64,000 nt of DNA. It comes from Locusta migratoria. Taxonomy: Eukaryota; Arthropoda; Insecta; Orthoptera; Acrididae. Position 1 is the stretch's first letter. Each line of letters begins with the position of its first letter. The DNA lies in contig CM048746.1 of the NCBI GenBank assembly GCA_026315105.1, positions 349,683,548-349,747,547 on the forward strand, written 5' to 3'. A model generated the notes under the pieces. That model was not told the DNA's origin, did no database searches, and saw nothing but the letters and a program-made list of their open reading frames with translations. This document shows, in pieces, positions 34,963-45,911 of this stretch. The position numbers and the translations under genes were made by a program.

Positions 34963-35230
34963 CTATCTTTGTCTTCGCAAGCTGGCTCCGTAGTTCTTCA
35001 AATTCTGTATTTGCTTGCTCAAAATCGTATTCACTATCAAACTTGAGAGTTTTTCCTTTAACAGTTGGAGTTCCCACTTGCTGACGGCCCATACCACCAC
35101 CTGCATTACCTTGCCCACCACCACGGGCTCTACTACGCCTTGCGCCTGTTCTATTTCCCCAGCCACCTCGCTGCTGTGGTAGACGTTGGGGCAGGGGCTG
35201 CATTTGTTGAGCTTGTTGAGTTACTGCATT
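34963..35230 (-). CDS. tral: LSM14/Trailer hitch exon: Gly/Arg-rich linker and FDF motif
   Basis: A 268-base exon with acceptor ATATTTTACAG/A and donor AAAGATAG/GTGAGA. It starts in phase 0 (Asn-Ala-Val-Thr-Gln-Gln), passes through a Q/P-rich part and an Arg/Gly linker (RRSRARGGGQGNAGGGMG), and reaches KTLKFDSEYDFEQANTEFEE, the FDF motif. In LSM14/Trailer hitch this motif binds DDX6/Me31B, and together with FFD and TFG (next two exons) forms the C-terminal partner-binding region. It leaves in phase 1, matched by the two leading bases of the exon at 22371. This is the exon that best identifies the gene. Confidence 0.93.
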
Positions 35231-35479
35231 CTGTAAAATATAAAACTTCATATAAAATTTTTCATATAAAATTGACAATTAAGAAACTTACAGTTTTTGA
35301 AGGAAGTATGTAGATAATACATTGCCCTCCATTTGAACTTTTTATCAGAAGTTATTCTATTTCCTTTATATCACAATGTTTCCAAAATCTGGAGAACTTT
35401 TTTCCATTACATTTCACATTAACTGAACAGCAAAGAAATACTATATTCATATTTTCATATTTCACATAATGTTAATATA

Positions 35480-36668
35480 CAAGGTGCATCTGGAAGGTTC
35501 AGTGTATGGTCTCAGGAAATATAGGAAACAAGAGTTACTAACAAAATACTTTTACAGGCCTTCAAAGTAATCGTCACCGACTCCAATACACTTCTGGAAT
35601 CTGTCATACAGCTGTTGGAAACAGTGAGCCAACTGCTTGTGGAATCGCTCCAAGCACTGAGGTCATGCGTTGTTGAATCTCCACAACCATTGCAAAAATC
35701 CTTTCCGGGCTAATTTAAGGTGGGGAAACAAGTCTGCCGGTGCTAAATGTGGAAAACGAGGAAAGAGTGGAAATGCAGTAATCTTACTTCTAGCAAGAAA
35801 GTTGAGCGTGCAAATCATAGTGTAGAGACGGGCATTGTCATGCAGGAAATTCCACTGTCACTCCAGTACAGTTCCGGCTGAACCCACCAGATGCCTTACA
35901 GCAGTCATTTCAAAATTCCCTTTTAAACTTTTGCATTGATAGTATGACCCTCAGGTATAAATTTGTGATGGATTAAGCCCTTGCTATTGAAAGGCCATCA
36001 TCGATTTTATCAGCTGAGTAGGAGGCAGGAATAACCATGGAAACCATGCCATTGTCACTTGTCTGATGGTATTGGTTGCACCAACTCAGCTCCTGTAATG
36101 GTGGTTTCCAAAAATCGTGGATTCCAGTCAGACATGTCGAAATCTCCAGACACTCATCCACGTTTGTTTTTGTTGTTCTGTTTGCATTTGTGGTAGGTGG
36201 TCTCTACCCCAAAATGTTCATGAACAATAGTGCTTACACTATGCTTATCTACAACTGAACCACTATCATTCTCAAAGACAACTGCCATTCATCTGCATCT
36301 GCAAGCATCCATTGCACTCTTTCAATGTTGTCTGGGGCTGTGTGGACAATTAAACCGAACAGGACTCATCCTCAACACCTTCCTTTCCATTTCTGAAGTG
36401 TCGAAAACAGTTTTTACTCACTGCTTCAACACCACACACTTCCACTAACACACCATGGGCCTCCATCACAGTTTTGCCTAATTTGAAACAAAACTTAATG
36501 CTAACGCATTGCTCCATATTCCATGTTGGAATGGCACGAGTTCTCACACTGACCCTATTAGCTGGGTCGCAGCTTGTACCACTGTTTTTCATGATAGGAG
36601 GGTGCTTGTTGACATGTCCCTCAATGCAAGTGTGCGCGCGCAATCCTCAAACTTTTTCAGACACCTTG
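35480..36668 (-). mobile_element. mariner element, decayed
   Basis: Ends CAAGGTGCATCTGGAAG (35480) and TTTTTCAGACACCTTG (36668) are imperfect inverted repeats flanked by TA (35478-35479, 36669-36670), the mariner target. The 1.19-kb length suits a mariner. The interior encodes a broken transposase on the minus strand. Confidence 0.8.
35490..36515 (-). pseudogene. mariner transposase pseudogene
   Basis: The minus-strand frame begins WNMEQCVSIKFCFKLGKTVM with EAHGVLVEVCGVEAVSKNCF next, the helix-turn-helix N-terminus of mariner transposases. Further on, in other frames, are GLIHHKFIPEGHTIN and an end resembling the ESVTITLKA position of the usual GDDYFEG C-terminus. Numerous stops and frameshifts are visible, for example in the segment around the expected second catalytic Asp, so no active enzyme remains. 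The protein would cut and paste the element at TA sites. Confidence 0.75.
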
Positions 36669-36774
36669 TATTTCATTAACTGCATTACTCAATACACACC
36701 TGTATTACCAACATCTTTCAGTACCAAGCTATTGTTATCAACAAAACAAGAATCTTAGAACTACCTGTTACACT

Positions 36775-37310
36775 TTATATGGCATATTCATATAAATAAA
36801 AGCAATGGCCCAGAACAGAAGCATAGGGCATCCCCTCTTAACTGCTACCCTTGGAGAGTGCTTATGACAACCGTTTTCAACATGTCAATCACTTTCTGCT
36901 GTCAAAGTCAGAAGTGAACAATTGTGAGCTACGTTCCTCCCCCCCCCCCCCTTTACTTGATAATATTCCTACTTCTGCAACAGTATCTTGTGTTCAACAC
37001 AAAACACTTTGTTACATCAAAAAATACGCTCGGTGTTTGCAGTTTAATCCATCAAGCACCTTAGAGGAAAGAGGATATTGCTATATTAGTTGTTAAGCCA
37101 CTTCTGAAACTGAACACATCTGAAAGCAAATTATGGGAATAAATGATAAACAGCCTTTTTAAGAATTGTGCAAAAACTGATGATTTAGAAATAGGTCTAA
37201 AGTAGTCTACATTATCCTTTTCTCCCTTTTTATAAAGTGGTTTCACTATTGAGTCAGGAAACTGACCATTCTGAAAGGAAAAATTACCAATATGGCTAAG
37301 CACTGGAGTT
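36775..37310 (-). pseudogene. LINE reverse transcriptase fragment (third family)
   Basis: Minus frame 37303-37061 reads GQFPDSIVKPLYKKGEKDNV followed by DYFRPIS, a hallmark of Jockey/CR1-type LINE reverse transcriptases. A further piece near 36850-36775 resembles the VKRGVPQGSILGPLLF block in degraded form. No catalytic D-D pair is preserved. A poly-C run (36940-36952) interrupts the region. Confidence 0.6.
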
Positions 37311-37332
37311 ACAGAGTCAAAAATACTTCAGT

Positions 37333-37960
37333 ACTGGGTGTTTCAGAAACAATGTGTATTTTGAATGCATATATTTATTGAACTTAGACATATGAATATG
37401 AAACTTACACATTTACAAACCTCAAGTTCAGATTACAGATATTTAATAGGTTAAAAGATACAAATAGTATTACATCACTATTCTAATCCCTCCTGTATGC
37501 AGGCAAGAATGTCCAGCACTGATGTTACAGCAGTACAGATCTGGTTCTTCAACTCTTCCAGGTTTTGTGGAAGGAAGAAGTCTCAGGGTGTCAAATCCTG
37601 TGACCTTTGAGCCCAGCTGAGACATGCTAAATAGCCAACTCCTGGATGAACAATCCAATAGTTCTGTAGAGTTTCATTCTGATATTCATGCACTTTGGTG
37701 ACTAGTTAAGGGGTGCCCCGTGTTGAAAAATTAAGTTTTCTTTGTACAACCTCATACAACCAGTTTTATAACATAGCAAGATACTGACGACTGTTTCCAG
37801 CAAAGAATGGGCCATAAATGGATTTTGGGTTATCACACAAAACACATTGACTTCCGGCAAATCTTTTACATTTTCATTGACTGCATGTGGGTTCTGTACA
37901 CACTAAATTTGAACATTGTACTCCATGTAGGAGTAATTTATGGCTTGGCTCAAGAGAATG
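37333..37960 (-). pseudogene. DDE transposase C-terminal relic (Tc1/mariner-related)
   Basis: Near 37600-37500 on the minus strand the reading SQDLTP-DFFLPQNLEELKNQ matches the SPDLTPCDFFLWG...LRDLKDRI region of DDE_3-type transposases, with in-frame stops. The left edge CTGGGTGTTTCAGAAAC (37338) looks like a terminal repeat. The matching right end was not identified. Confidence 0.45.
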
Positions 37961-38599
37961 TTACAGGATCATTAATTCTCATATATACTGTACATAAATG
38001 GAAGCATTTCACCAATGATTGTGGTATACTGGAAAGTTTTGAGGCTGGAAATTTTAACATGCTGGAGGGCCTGCAGCATTGTGCAAGAAGTGGCAACAGA
38101 GTTAACATAACCCAATGTAACACTGAATACATCACCACACCCTTTATCATATGACATGTTTGCAGAAAAATCACTGCAGGAGGTTACTCCCATGAAGTAA
38201 GTATGCATATGTAGCAATTTGAAGAAGAATTACCACATAAAATTTATAATGACCAAAGCAGATGGAAAAAAAATCATTGGAAGAATCCTCAAAGTTTATC
38301 CCATCAACATAAATAGTAACTTACAAAATCCTCAGTGGCACACACAGTTCCTTTTCAGTCAATATTAATGTATCACTTGAGTACTAATAAAGGAGGTAAA
38401 GAAGACAATGAAAACTGCATGCTTGATTCAGTTTTGTTGAGTAACCACAATATCATGAAAATTACCAGCCAACTCAAATATCAGGCAGAGAAAGACACTG
38501 CATTCTAGTATGGGCTACAATCCAAATTCATACAAATTTGTTAAGTTTGAGCTTCTGGACATATCCTTGGATATGTTATACGATTAATGATCGAAATTC
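37961..38599. other. Unassigned intron stretch
   Basis: Only short frames; no motif recognised before the PLE flank begins. Confidence 0.35.
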
Positions 38600-38714
38600 T
38601 CCTCAGTGATGATAAATTATTTTTCAAAAGAGATAGTTAAGTACTGGCCAGTCAATCTTTGTGCTGTACCGCTGATAGTTACACAAATCAAGAAAAAGGC
38701 AAAGAAGAACAAGC

Positions 38715-38739
38715 TTTCGGAACACAGTTCCTTTCTCAA
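38715..38739 (-). ncRNA. Hammerhead-like motif, variant D
   Basis: Minus strand: TTGAGAA, then stem II GGAAC-TGT-GTTCC (five pairs), then GAAAGCTT. The first box is degenerate relative to CUGANGA. The related copy at 49764 has an intact CTGAGGA but has lost GAAA. Confidence 0.4.
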
Positions 38740-38750
38740 GTGGGAGAGAA

Positions 38751-38763
38751 GGGAAGAAGAAAG
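38751..38763. repeat. Target-site duplication of the LINE, left copy
   Basis: GGGAAGAAGAAAG, identical to 44992-45004. Confidence 0.9.
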
Positions 38764-38790
38764 TGGTGGTGGTGGTGGTGGTGGACATGA

Positions 38791-38818
38791 GGGACCAAAC
38801 AACGAGGTCATCAGTCCC
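38791..38818 (-). other. LINE 3'-terminal hairpin
   Basis: Minus strand stem GGGAC ... GTCCC around a loop starting TGATGACCTCGTTG. It corresponds to hairpins in the 31.5-kb LINE and the 50.2-kb SINE, so it is probably the reverse transcriptase recognition structure. Confidence 0.6.
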
Positions 38819-39152
38819 TTCAACCCCAAATTGTATACGCCACGGAACCCAACGAAAAATAGGTGAGAGCCAAAAGACCATTACACTAGGAAATAAAATC
38901 GACTCGCCAACAAGACTAAGACCAACCCAGGGCAGCAAATGCTACAGTGTCTGATCCCACAGCTCTGGAAGCGACCTCTAGCCTAACCACAAGGTACTAA
39001 TGACACAGTGGTCTACGTATCATAGCTCCAGAGCAGGGAGAAATAAAACTACATTAAAATGTAAAAGAGTGGGGGGGGGCTGATGGGGATAAGGCTCTAA
39101 ACCCCACAATCAGCCAAGAATCACAAACCCACTCACCCCGACCAAGCGAGTC

Positions 39153-42100
39153 CTAGAGCTGACAATAAAATCTACTTTCACGGAGGAAGGCAAGGACGCG
39201 ATCAACCATCCGTGGGTCATCCGCCAAAACCGAAGACAATGCAGGCGGTAGGCCATAGTCGCCACGAAGTGTCGAATAGAGAGGACATTCAGTCAGAATA
39301 TGAGAAACGGATTGTACGGCTCCACAATCACAATGTGGTGGATTGTCATTTTGTAAAAGAAATCCATGGGTCAGCCTGCAGTGTCCAAGACGGAGGCGAC
39401 AGAGGACAATTGATTCTCTCCGGGAAGGGCGTAAAGATGAACTCCAAGCTGCAGTCGTATCTTTGATGGTGCGGAGTTTATTGGAAGGGGCAGTAGCTTT
39501 CCAACTGCTATCCCATGAGGAGTGAAGCAAAGATCTGATCTGCACCCGCAGATCGGCACCCGGAATTTGAAAGGGGGACGGGCAGCGAGTAATTGCCGAT
39601 CTAGCCAACTGGTCAGCTACTTCATTCCCTGTAATACCAACATGGCTTGGCACCCAGAGAAAGGTAACTGAGCAGGCAGCACGATGAAGGTCAGCAAGGA
39701 GTTCATGGATGGAAATAACTAAAGGATGGGAGGGGAAACAACGATCAATGGCCTGCAGACTGCTCATGGAGTCAGCACAGATTAAACCACGGTCCACGGC
39801 AGAATGTTTAATAAAACAGAGGGTTCTATAAATCGCCATCAGCTCTGCCGTAAACACACTGCATGCCTCTGGCAGAGAATGGCATTCCGCCCCAACAGGA
39901 GATGTAAAAGCATATCCGGAGTGGCCCGCTGTTTTCGAGCCATCAGTGTAGAAGATAGAGGCGCCCTGAAACTCTTCTAGAACTGGGCGCACCAAACGCC
40001 GAAAGACCATGGGGGAAATTAAAGCTTTTGGGCCCTGGAAGAGATCCGTCCGAATTAGTGGTCGCGGCACCATCCATGGAGGTGTGCGTGCAGTAAAATG
40101 GGGGGCGCAATCTAGCGAAGGGAAATGGAAATCCCGGCAAAGAGAGGCAAGCCGCAGTCCGACGGGAAGGCCCGCCCGCGGCCGAGTATCAGGGGGTCGA
40201 AGCCCTTCATATGCAAAAAGAACCTGGTAAGCGGGATGAGCAGGATATTGCCGGATGGCGATGGCATAAGACGCCAGAAGCTGATGCCGCCTGACCTGAA
40301 GAGGGCAGATTCCCGCCTCAACAAGGAGACTGTCGACCGGGCTAGTCGGGAATGCACCTGTAGCCAAGCGGACACCATAATGGTGAACCGGGTCTAATAA
40401 TTTCAGGGCAGAAGGAGCTGCCGAGCCATAAACTTGACACCCATAGTCCAATCGGGACAAGATTAGAGCCCGATAGATACGGAGGATAGTTGTTCGGTCT
40501 GCACCCCAAGATGAATGAGCAAGGAAACGTAGGGCATTGAGTTTCCTCATACAACTAATCTTTAGGTGGCGAATATGGGGCACCCAAGTCAATTTTTTGT
40601 CAAAGAGAAGACCCAGGAAACGATGCTGTGCTACAACTTCCAGGCGCTGATTACCCAAGAACAGTTCTGGATCAGGGTGAACTGTAGTACGACGACAAAA
40701 GTGCACCACCCTCGTTTTTGATGAGGAAAACTGGAAACCATGGGACGTAGCCCACACTGAAGCCCGCCGAATGGCGCTCTGGAGCTGACGTTCAGTAGAA
40801 GCTAATGAGTAGGAGCTGTACCACATGCAAAAGTCGTCGACATACAATGCCGGAGTTACCAGTGACCCAACAGAGCTCACCAACCCATTGATGGCGATTA
40901 GAAAAAGTGTAACACTCAACACTGAGCCCTGGGGGACACCGTTCTCCTGTATCCGAGGGGAGCTAAAGGAAGAGCCAACTCTGACACGGAACAGGCGGAG
41001 GGATAAAAACTGACGGATAAAAATTGGTAAGGAGCCTCTGAGGCCCCAGTCATGAAGAGAACGTAAAATATGATGACGCCAAGCAGTGTCATATGCCTTA
41101 TGCAGATCGAAGAAGACTGCTACCAGATGATGTCTTTTAGAGAAGGCCTGTCTGATCGCAGTCTCCAGTCGAAGTAAATGGTCAATAGGGGATCGTCCCT
41201 CCCGGAACCCACACTGGTAAGGTGAGAGAAGTCCCCGGGATTCAAGAACCCAGCATAATCTGCGGGCTACCATCCGTTCAAGTAGTTTACAGGGGACACT
41301 TGTCAGGCTTATTGGTCGATAACTGTCCAGCACCGACGGGTCCTTGCCAGGCTTGAGGGCAGGGACCACAATACTCTCCCTCCACTGGGAGGGGAACACC
41401 CCTTGAAGCCAAATACGGTTAAAAACTTTTAGGAGAAATTGTCGTTGAGAGGGGTTAAGGTGTTTCAGCAATTGATTGTGGATATCGTCAGGGCCAGGTG
41501 CTGAATCACGAGAAGAGGAGAGGGCCAGCGATAGCTCCCAGTCAGTAAAAGGTTCGTTATATGGTTCCACCTGGTGAGAAGTAAAGCCTAATTTGAAGGT
41601 TTCGGCCTGGTGTTTCTGAAGGAGAAAGGTCGCCGGATATGAAGTTGTCGCCGAGACATTGGCGAAGTGAGTTGCAAGATGTTCTGCAACAACAGATGGC
41701 TCCGTGCAGACCCCATCAGGCAGGGCAAGACCAGGGACGGAAGACGGCCGCCAGCTACCTTGGATAGATCGGAGCATAGCCCACACTCTTGTCAAAGGGA
41801 CAGAAGAACCCAACGAGGAGACAAAATGCTCCCAGCATGTCCGCTTACTTTGTTTGATTAAGTAACGAGCTCTGGCACGCAGACGTTTGAAATTTATTAG
41901 ACCAGCGAGCGATGGGTGGCGCTTAAGATGTTGCAAGGCCCTACGGCGCTCGCGAATGGCTGCGGCAACAGTTGCAGTCCACCAAGGGACAGGCCGGCGA
42001 GTAGGAGGGCCTGTCGACCGGGGAACAGCGGCGTTGGCAGCTTGGGTGATCATGTTGGTCATTTGGCTTATAACATCATCTATACAGCCTGAGGGGGAAG

Positions 42101-42872
42101 ATGGGAACACAACCTGGGATGTATATAGCGGCCAATTAGCACGACGGAATACCCAGCGGGGTACCCTGGCTCGTGGTAGGCGTGAGGGAAGTGAAAGGAT
42201 CAACGGAAAGTGGTCGCTATCGCAGAGGTCGTCATACGCCGACCAGTGAAATAAAGGAAGGAGAGAAGGAGAAGTGAGAGAGAGGTCTATGGCAGAAAAG
42301 GTGCCGTGAGCGGCACTAAAATGAGTTGGGGAACCATCGTTGAGAAGGCTCAGATTGTGGTCAGCAAGAAACTGATCTATGAGGCGGCCCCGGCTAGATG
42401 TGTAAGCACTGCCCCACAAAGGATGGTGGGCATTGAAGTCCCCAAGGATGAGGTAAGGAGGGGGGAGTTGCTGAAGGAGGGCCACTAGGGACGTGAGTGT
42501 AGGTGTCCTGTCAGGTGGAAGGTAGAGGTTGCAAATGGTCAATGGAGTGTCCAAGTGAACTCGGACAGCAACCACTTCCAATGGAGTTTGGAGAGGAATC
42601 CAGGTACTGACAATATCTGTCCGGACCAAAGTACAAACCCCACCAGACGCCTGGAGGGGACCAACCCGGTTCCGACAAAAAGCACGAAACCCACGGAGGG
42701 TCGGTGAATGTGCATCCATAAACCTCGATTCCTGCAGGACGACACAGGCCGCAGAAGAGAGAGAGATTAGCTGTTTAATCTCCAAGAGGTGACGGTAGTA
42801 ACCATTACAGTTCCATTGGATGATCACATCACGAGGATCTAGGCGGGAAGCGAATGGCATAACGTCTGTCAC
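39153..42872 (-). CDS. LINE ORF2: endonuclease, reverse transcriptase, RNase H
   Basis: About 1,235-1,239 residues. The N-terminal AP endonuclease shows IIQWNCNG, LQESR, LGDFNAHHPLWG (near 143) and SDHFPL (near 221). The reverse transcriptase has FFDLHKAYD, NGVPQGSVLS and ALYVDDF with the catalytic Asp pair near residue 679. RNase H has FYTDGSK (near 975), TAELMAIY, ICADSMSS and VPSHVGITGNEVADQLA. The C-terminus has a Cys/His cluster (GHCRLTHG, CDCGAV, HILTEC). The enzyme nicks chromosomal DNA and copies element RNA there. The frame opens at a GTG overlapping the ORF1 stop, but the first ATG lies at 42860-42858, nine bases after that stop, and is the more likely start. Confidence 0.92.
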   Translation of the reverse strand: MTDVMPFASRLDPRDVIIQWNCNGYYRHLLEIKQLISLSSAACVVLQESRFMDAHSPTLRGFRAFCRNRVGPLQASGGVCTLVRTDIVSTWIPLQTPLEVVAVRVHLDTPLTICNLYLPPDRTPTLTSLVALLQQLPPPYLILGDFNAHHPLWGSAYTSSRGRLIDQFLADHNLSLLNDGSPTHFSAAHGTFSAIDLSLTSPSLLPLFHWSAYDDLCDSDHFPLILSLPSRLPRARVPRWVFRRANWPLYTSQVVFPSSPSGCIDDVISQMTNMITQAANAAVPRSTGPPTRRPVPWWTATVAAAIRERRRALQHLKRHPSLAGLINFKRLRARARYLIKQSKRTCWEHFVSSLGSSVPLTRVWAMLRSIQGSWRPSSVPGLALPDGVCTEPSVVAEHLATHFANVSATTSYPATFLLQKHQAETFKLGFTSHQVEPYNEPFTDWELSLALSSSRDSAPGPDDIHNQLLKHLNPSQRQFLLKVFNRIWLQGVFPSQWRESIVVPALKPGKDPSVLDSYRPISLTSVPCKLLERMVARRLCWVLESRGLLSPYQCGFREGRSPIDHLLRLETAIRQAFSKRHHLVAVFFDLHKAYDTAWRHHILRSLHDWGLRGSLPIFIRQFLSLRLFRVRVGSSFSSPRIQENGVPQGSVLSVTLFLIAINGLVSSVGSLVTPALYVDDFCMWYSSYSLASTERQLQSAIRRASVWATSHGFQFSSSKTRVVHFCRRTTVHPDPELFLGNQRLEVVAQHRFLGLLFDKKLTWVPHIRHLKISCMRKLNALRFLAHSSWGADRTTILRIYRALILSRLDYGCQVYGSAAPSALKLLDPVHHYGVRLATGAFPTSPVDSLLVEAGICPLQVRRHQLLASYAIAIRQYPAHPAYQVLFAYEGLRPPDTRPRAGLPVGLRLASLCRDFHFPSLDCAPHFTARTPPWMVPRPLIRTDLFQGPKALISPMVFRRLVRPVLEEFQGASIFYTDGSKTAGHSGYAFTSPVGAECHSLPEACSVFTAELMAIYRTLCFIKHSAVDRGLICADSMSSLQAIDRCFPSHPLVISIHELLADLHRAACSVTFLWVPSHVGITGNEVADQLARSAITRCPSPFQIPGADLRVQIRSLLHSSWDSSWKATAPSNKLRTIKDTTAAWSSSLRPSRRESIVLCRLRLGHCRLTHGFLLQNDNPPHCDCGAVQSVSHILTECPLYSTLRGDYGLPPALSSVLADDPRMVDRVLAFLRESRFYCQL

Positions 42873-44374
42873 GCTGCTTTGTCAGCGTCCGTCACCAAAG
42901 AAGAAGGGACAACATCCATGAATAGCTGATCAGCCTCGGGCTCAATGGGATGAGCGAGTTGCGAAAGCACAGTCGGCGCCTCCGGTGGTACCGGAGGGGC
43001 TTTATCTTGTAACTTTGGTTTCTTCTTCTTCTTCTTCTCTTTCTCTTTCTCCTTCTCCTTCTCCTTCTCTCGTGTGGGACGGGCAGGACCCACCCCAGAG
43101 AGAGGACTTTTGTCAGTTAGGTCTGGTACTGACGAGGATCGGGCGACCTTTGAACTCACTGACTGGGAGTCCGATGGCCGGCTGGAGGTCGAAGATCTCC
43201 GATCTGGGGAACGCCGGGACGGAAGGCCCTGAGATAGGGCACTGTCACCGGCAGGCGACGGAGAAGGGGTGCACTTCTCCGGCTGGGAAGGGGTGGGACA
43301 CAAAGGGAGGGCTACAGGAGCTACAGGAGAGGGAGATGTGAGGGAGGGGTGTGGACGGGGTGTAGGGGGGAGATGGGAGTGGGAAGGGGAGGGTGAAAGG
43401 CTAGACGATAACGTCGTAGCGAAGGTCGTCGCCATTTGCACGGGATGCAGACGTTCATATTTACTGCGGGCCTCAGGGTACGTCAAACGCTCCAGGGATT
43501 TGTACTCTTGAATCTTCTTTTCTTTTTTGAACATAGGGCAATCTGGCGACCGTGAAGAGTGGTGTTGTTGACAGTTGACGCACACCGGCGGAGGAACACA
43601 GGGGCTCCCCTCATGTAGTGGGCGTCCACAATCACCGCATACTGGGACTGCTGTACAGCGAGAGGACATATGACCAAACCTCATACATCGAAAACACCGC
43701 ATGGGAGGTGGAATGTAGGGCTTCACTTCACATCGATATATCATTATCTTGACCTTCTCTGGGAGTGTGTCCCCCTCGAAGGCCAAGATAAAGGCCCCAG
43801 TATCGACGCGGTTATCTTTAGGTCCCCTCTGAACGCGGCGAACAAAATGTACACCACGCCGCTCGAGATAGGCCCTAAGCTCCTCATCAGTTTGAAGGAG
43901 GAGGTCCCGGTGGAATATCACACCCTGTACCATATTCAAGGATTTGTGCGGGACAATTGTTACTGGAATGTCGCCAAGGGTGGTGCAGGCGAGCAAAGCT
44001 TCAGACTGGGCTTCCGAGACTGTTTTAATGAGTAATGAGCCAGATCTAAGCTTACCCATAGATTCCACTTCACCAAACTTGTCCTCTATGGTCTCGACAA
44101 AGAACAGAGGTTTGGTGGAAGTAAAAGTTCCTCCATCAGTCCTTGAGCAGACGAGATAGCGAGGAAAGGGTTTTGCTCCTAACCGGCGAGCCTGGCCTTC
44201 CTCCCAAGGGGTAGCAAGGGAGGGAAACATCCTCTTATCCGCAATAGTAGCATTAAACGATCTCTTCCTGTCTTGAGAGACGGCCGATGCACGACCATTT
44301 TGGAGTCTAACTCTTTTCATGGGGCTAGACGTCCGCCCTGGTGTCACCCACTCCGAAACCGGGGCTCTCTCCAT
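42869..44374 (-). CDS. LINE ORF1: gag-like RNA-binding protein
   Basis: About 501 residues from the first ATG (44374-44372); a GTG nine bases upstream is less likely. The middle holds three zinc knuckles: CFRCMRFGHMSSRC and CGDCGRPLHEGSPC (both C-x2-C-x4-H-x4-C) and CVNCQQHHSSRSPDC, typical of LINE ORF1 proteins that coat element RNA. Before them is a region with RGVHFVRRVQRG, possibly RRM-like. After them come a Pro/Ser-rich part and a Lys/Glu run encoded by a CTT/CTC-type simple repeat (43023-43065). The stop codon TGA lies just before the ORF2 start, suggesting coupled translation. Confidence 0.9.
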   Translation of the reverse strand: MERAPVSEWVTPGRTSSPMKRVRLQNGRASAVSQDRKRSFNATIADKRMFPSLATPWEEGQARRLGAKPFPRYLVCSRTDGGTFTSTKPLFFVETIEDKFGEVESMGKLRSGSLLIKTVSEAQSEALLACTTLGDIPVTIVPHKSLNMVQGVIFHRDLLLQTDEELRAYLERRGVHFVRRVQRGPKDNRVDTGAFILAFEGDTLPEKVKIMIYRCEVKPYIPPPMRCFRCMRFGHMSSRCTAVPVCGDCGRPLHEGSPCVPPPVCVNCQQHHSSRSPDCPMFKKEKKIQEYKSLERLTYPEARSKYERLHPVQMATTFATTLSSSLSPSPSHSHLPPTPRPHPSLTSPSPVAPVALPLCPTPSQPEKCTPSPSPAGDSALSQGLPSRRSPDRRSSTSSRPSDSQSVSSKVARSSSVPDLTDKSPLSGVGPARPTREKEKEKEKEKEKKKKKKPKLQDKAPPVPPEAPTVLSQLAHPIEPEADQLFMDVVPSSLVTDADKAA

Positions 44375-44991
44375 GGGCGCCACCCAGCCTCAGCAAAGGC
44401 CACCTGGCACGATGGCCATTGCCGGGAGTTCTGATACCCCCGAGGACAGGCATCAACTCCTTGGCTTGCATGGAGAGGTCGCAGCTCAGACACCAGTAGT
44501 GTGATCCCTGTGGTGTCAGGGGGCTCAGCCAAAGGGTACATAACAGCCCCCCCCACACGGACTGGCTACACGTGCTGGGGACCTAGCGGGGGATGGGGGC
44601 TACAGCGAGGAAAGGAAGTGGAAAGGAAAGGATAGGACCCGCGCTGTAGGGGCTAGGTCGGGAGTTCTTCCCCAATTGGCTCACACATTATCGGACAATT
44701 TTGGTATGGAAGGTCAAACCCCGAGGGGACCAAACTGGGCCAAAAACCGGTGTACACAGCTGACAAAACCAAAGTGCAGGACAATCGGTACCATGGGATA
44801 GCCGAGCCGTCATCCAGAGTACCACCGAGAGACGGGGTTGGAGAGGGTGGGAAGGAGGAATTGGGATGGGAAGGAGGGGGAACTAGGAGGGGTAATGCAG
44901 CCTGGGGAAAGCAGGAAAAAAGGCTGCAATGGCTCGGGGACCAGTGCGCGCCACACACGTACCCACAAAAGAGCTGTGGGCCCCCTGGGGG

Positions 44992-45004
44992 GGGAAGAAG
45001 AAAG
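44992..45004. repeat. Target-site duplication of the LINE, right copy
   Basis: GGGAAGAAGAAAG, identical to 38751-38763. Confidence 0.9.
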
Positions 45005-45690
<686 letters not shown>

Positions 45691-45740
45691 CAGCTCACTC
45701 AGCTCTTTACTGCTTGAGGGAAACTTTCCCAGTGGGATAA

Positions 45741-45807
<67 letters not shown>
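45741..45807. repeat. Poly-A run of about 67 bases
   Basis: It directly abuts the 3' end of the minus-strand PLE (ATTGGAAAAGATGACTTACC from 45808), so on the PLE strand it is a T run following the element. Confidence 0.95.
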
Positions 45808-45810
<3 letters not shown>

Positions 45811-45884
45811 GAAAAGATGACTTACCAAAAGGACCAGCTCGTCGAGAGAAACAAATAAAATCACACACAAACACACACGCAAGC

Positions 45885-45911
45885 TTTCGCCACCACTGGC
45901 AGCTTCTTCAG
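45885..45911 (-). ncRNA. Hammerhead-like motif, variant B (copy 1)
   Basis: Minus strand: CTGAAGA (core C3-A9), stem II GCTGCC-AGT-GGTGGC (six pairs, two G.U), then GAAA and GCTTG. A CGAGC about 50 bases on could pair with GCTTG as stem III. The expected U-H cleavage step after it is not canonical (U then G). Confidence 0.55.

Larger units (their letters stand above)
38640..38763 (-). mobile_element. PLE tail fragment split by the LINE
   Basis: The reverse complement matches 49740-49810 (CTTCTCTCCCAC.TGAG, GGAACTGTGT, TGTAACTAT). Its other half continues at 45005 on the far side of the LINE (CATCACCTAGGTCATGAAGG). The LINE at 38764-44991 therefore landed inside a PLE-derived repeat. Confidence 0.6.
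38764..44991 (-). mobile_element. Full-length I-like LINE retrotransposon
   Basis: 6.2 kb bounded by an exact 13-bp target duplication. In transcript order it has about 617 bases of 5' UTR (44991-44375), ORF1 (44374-42869), ORF2 (to 39153) and about 390 bases of 3' UTR that end with a hairpin (38818-38791) and a short (CCA)n tail. ORF2 contains an AP endonuclease, reverse transcriptase and RNase H, which places it in the I group of LINEs. Both frames are open and the catalytic motifs look intact, so this copy is young and possibly active. Confidence 0.9.

Noticed and set aside
42985..44035. Plus-strand open frames opposite the LINE ORFs
   Set aside because: Antisense shadows of ORF1 with biased composition.
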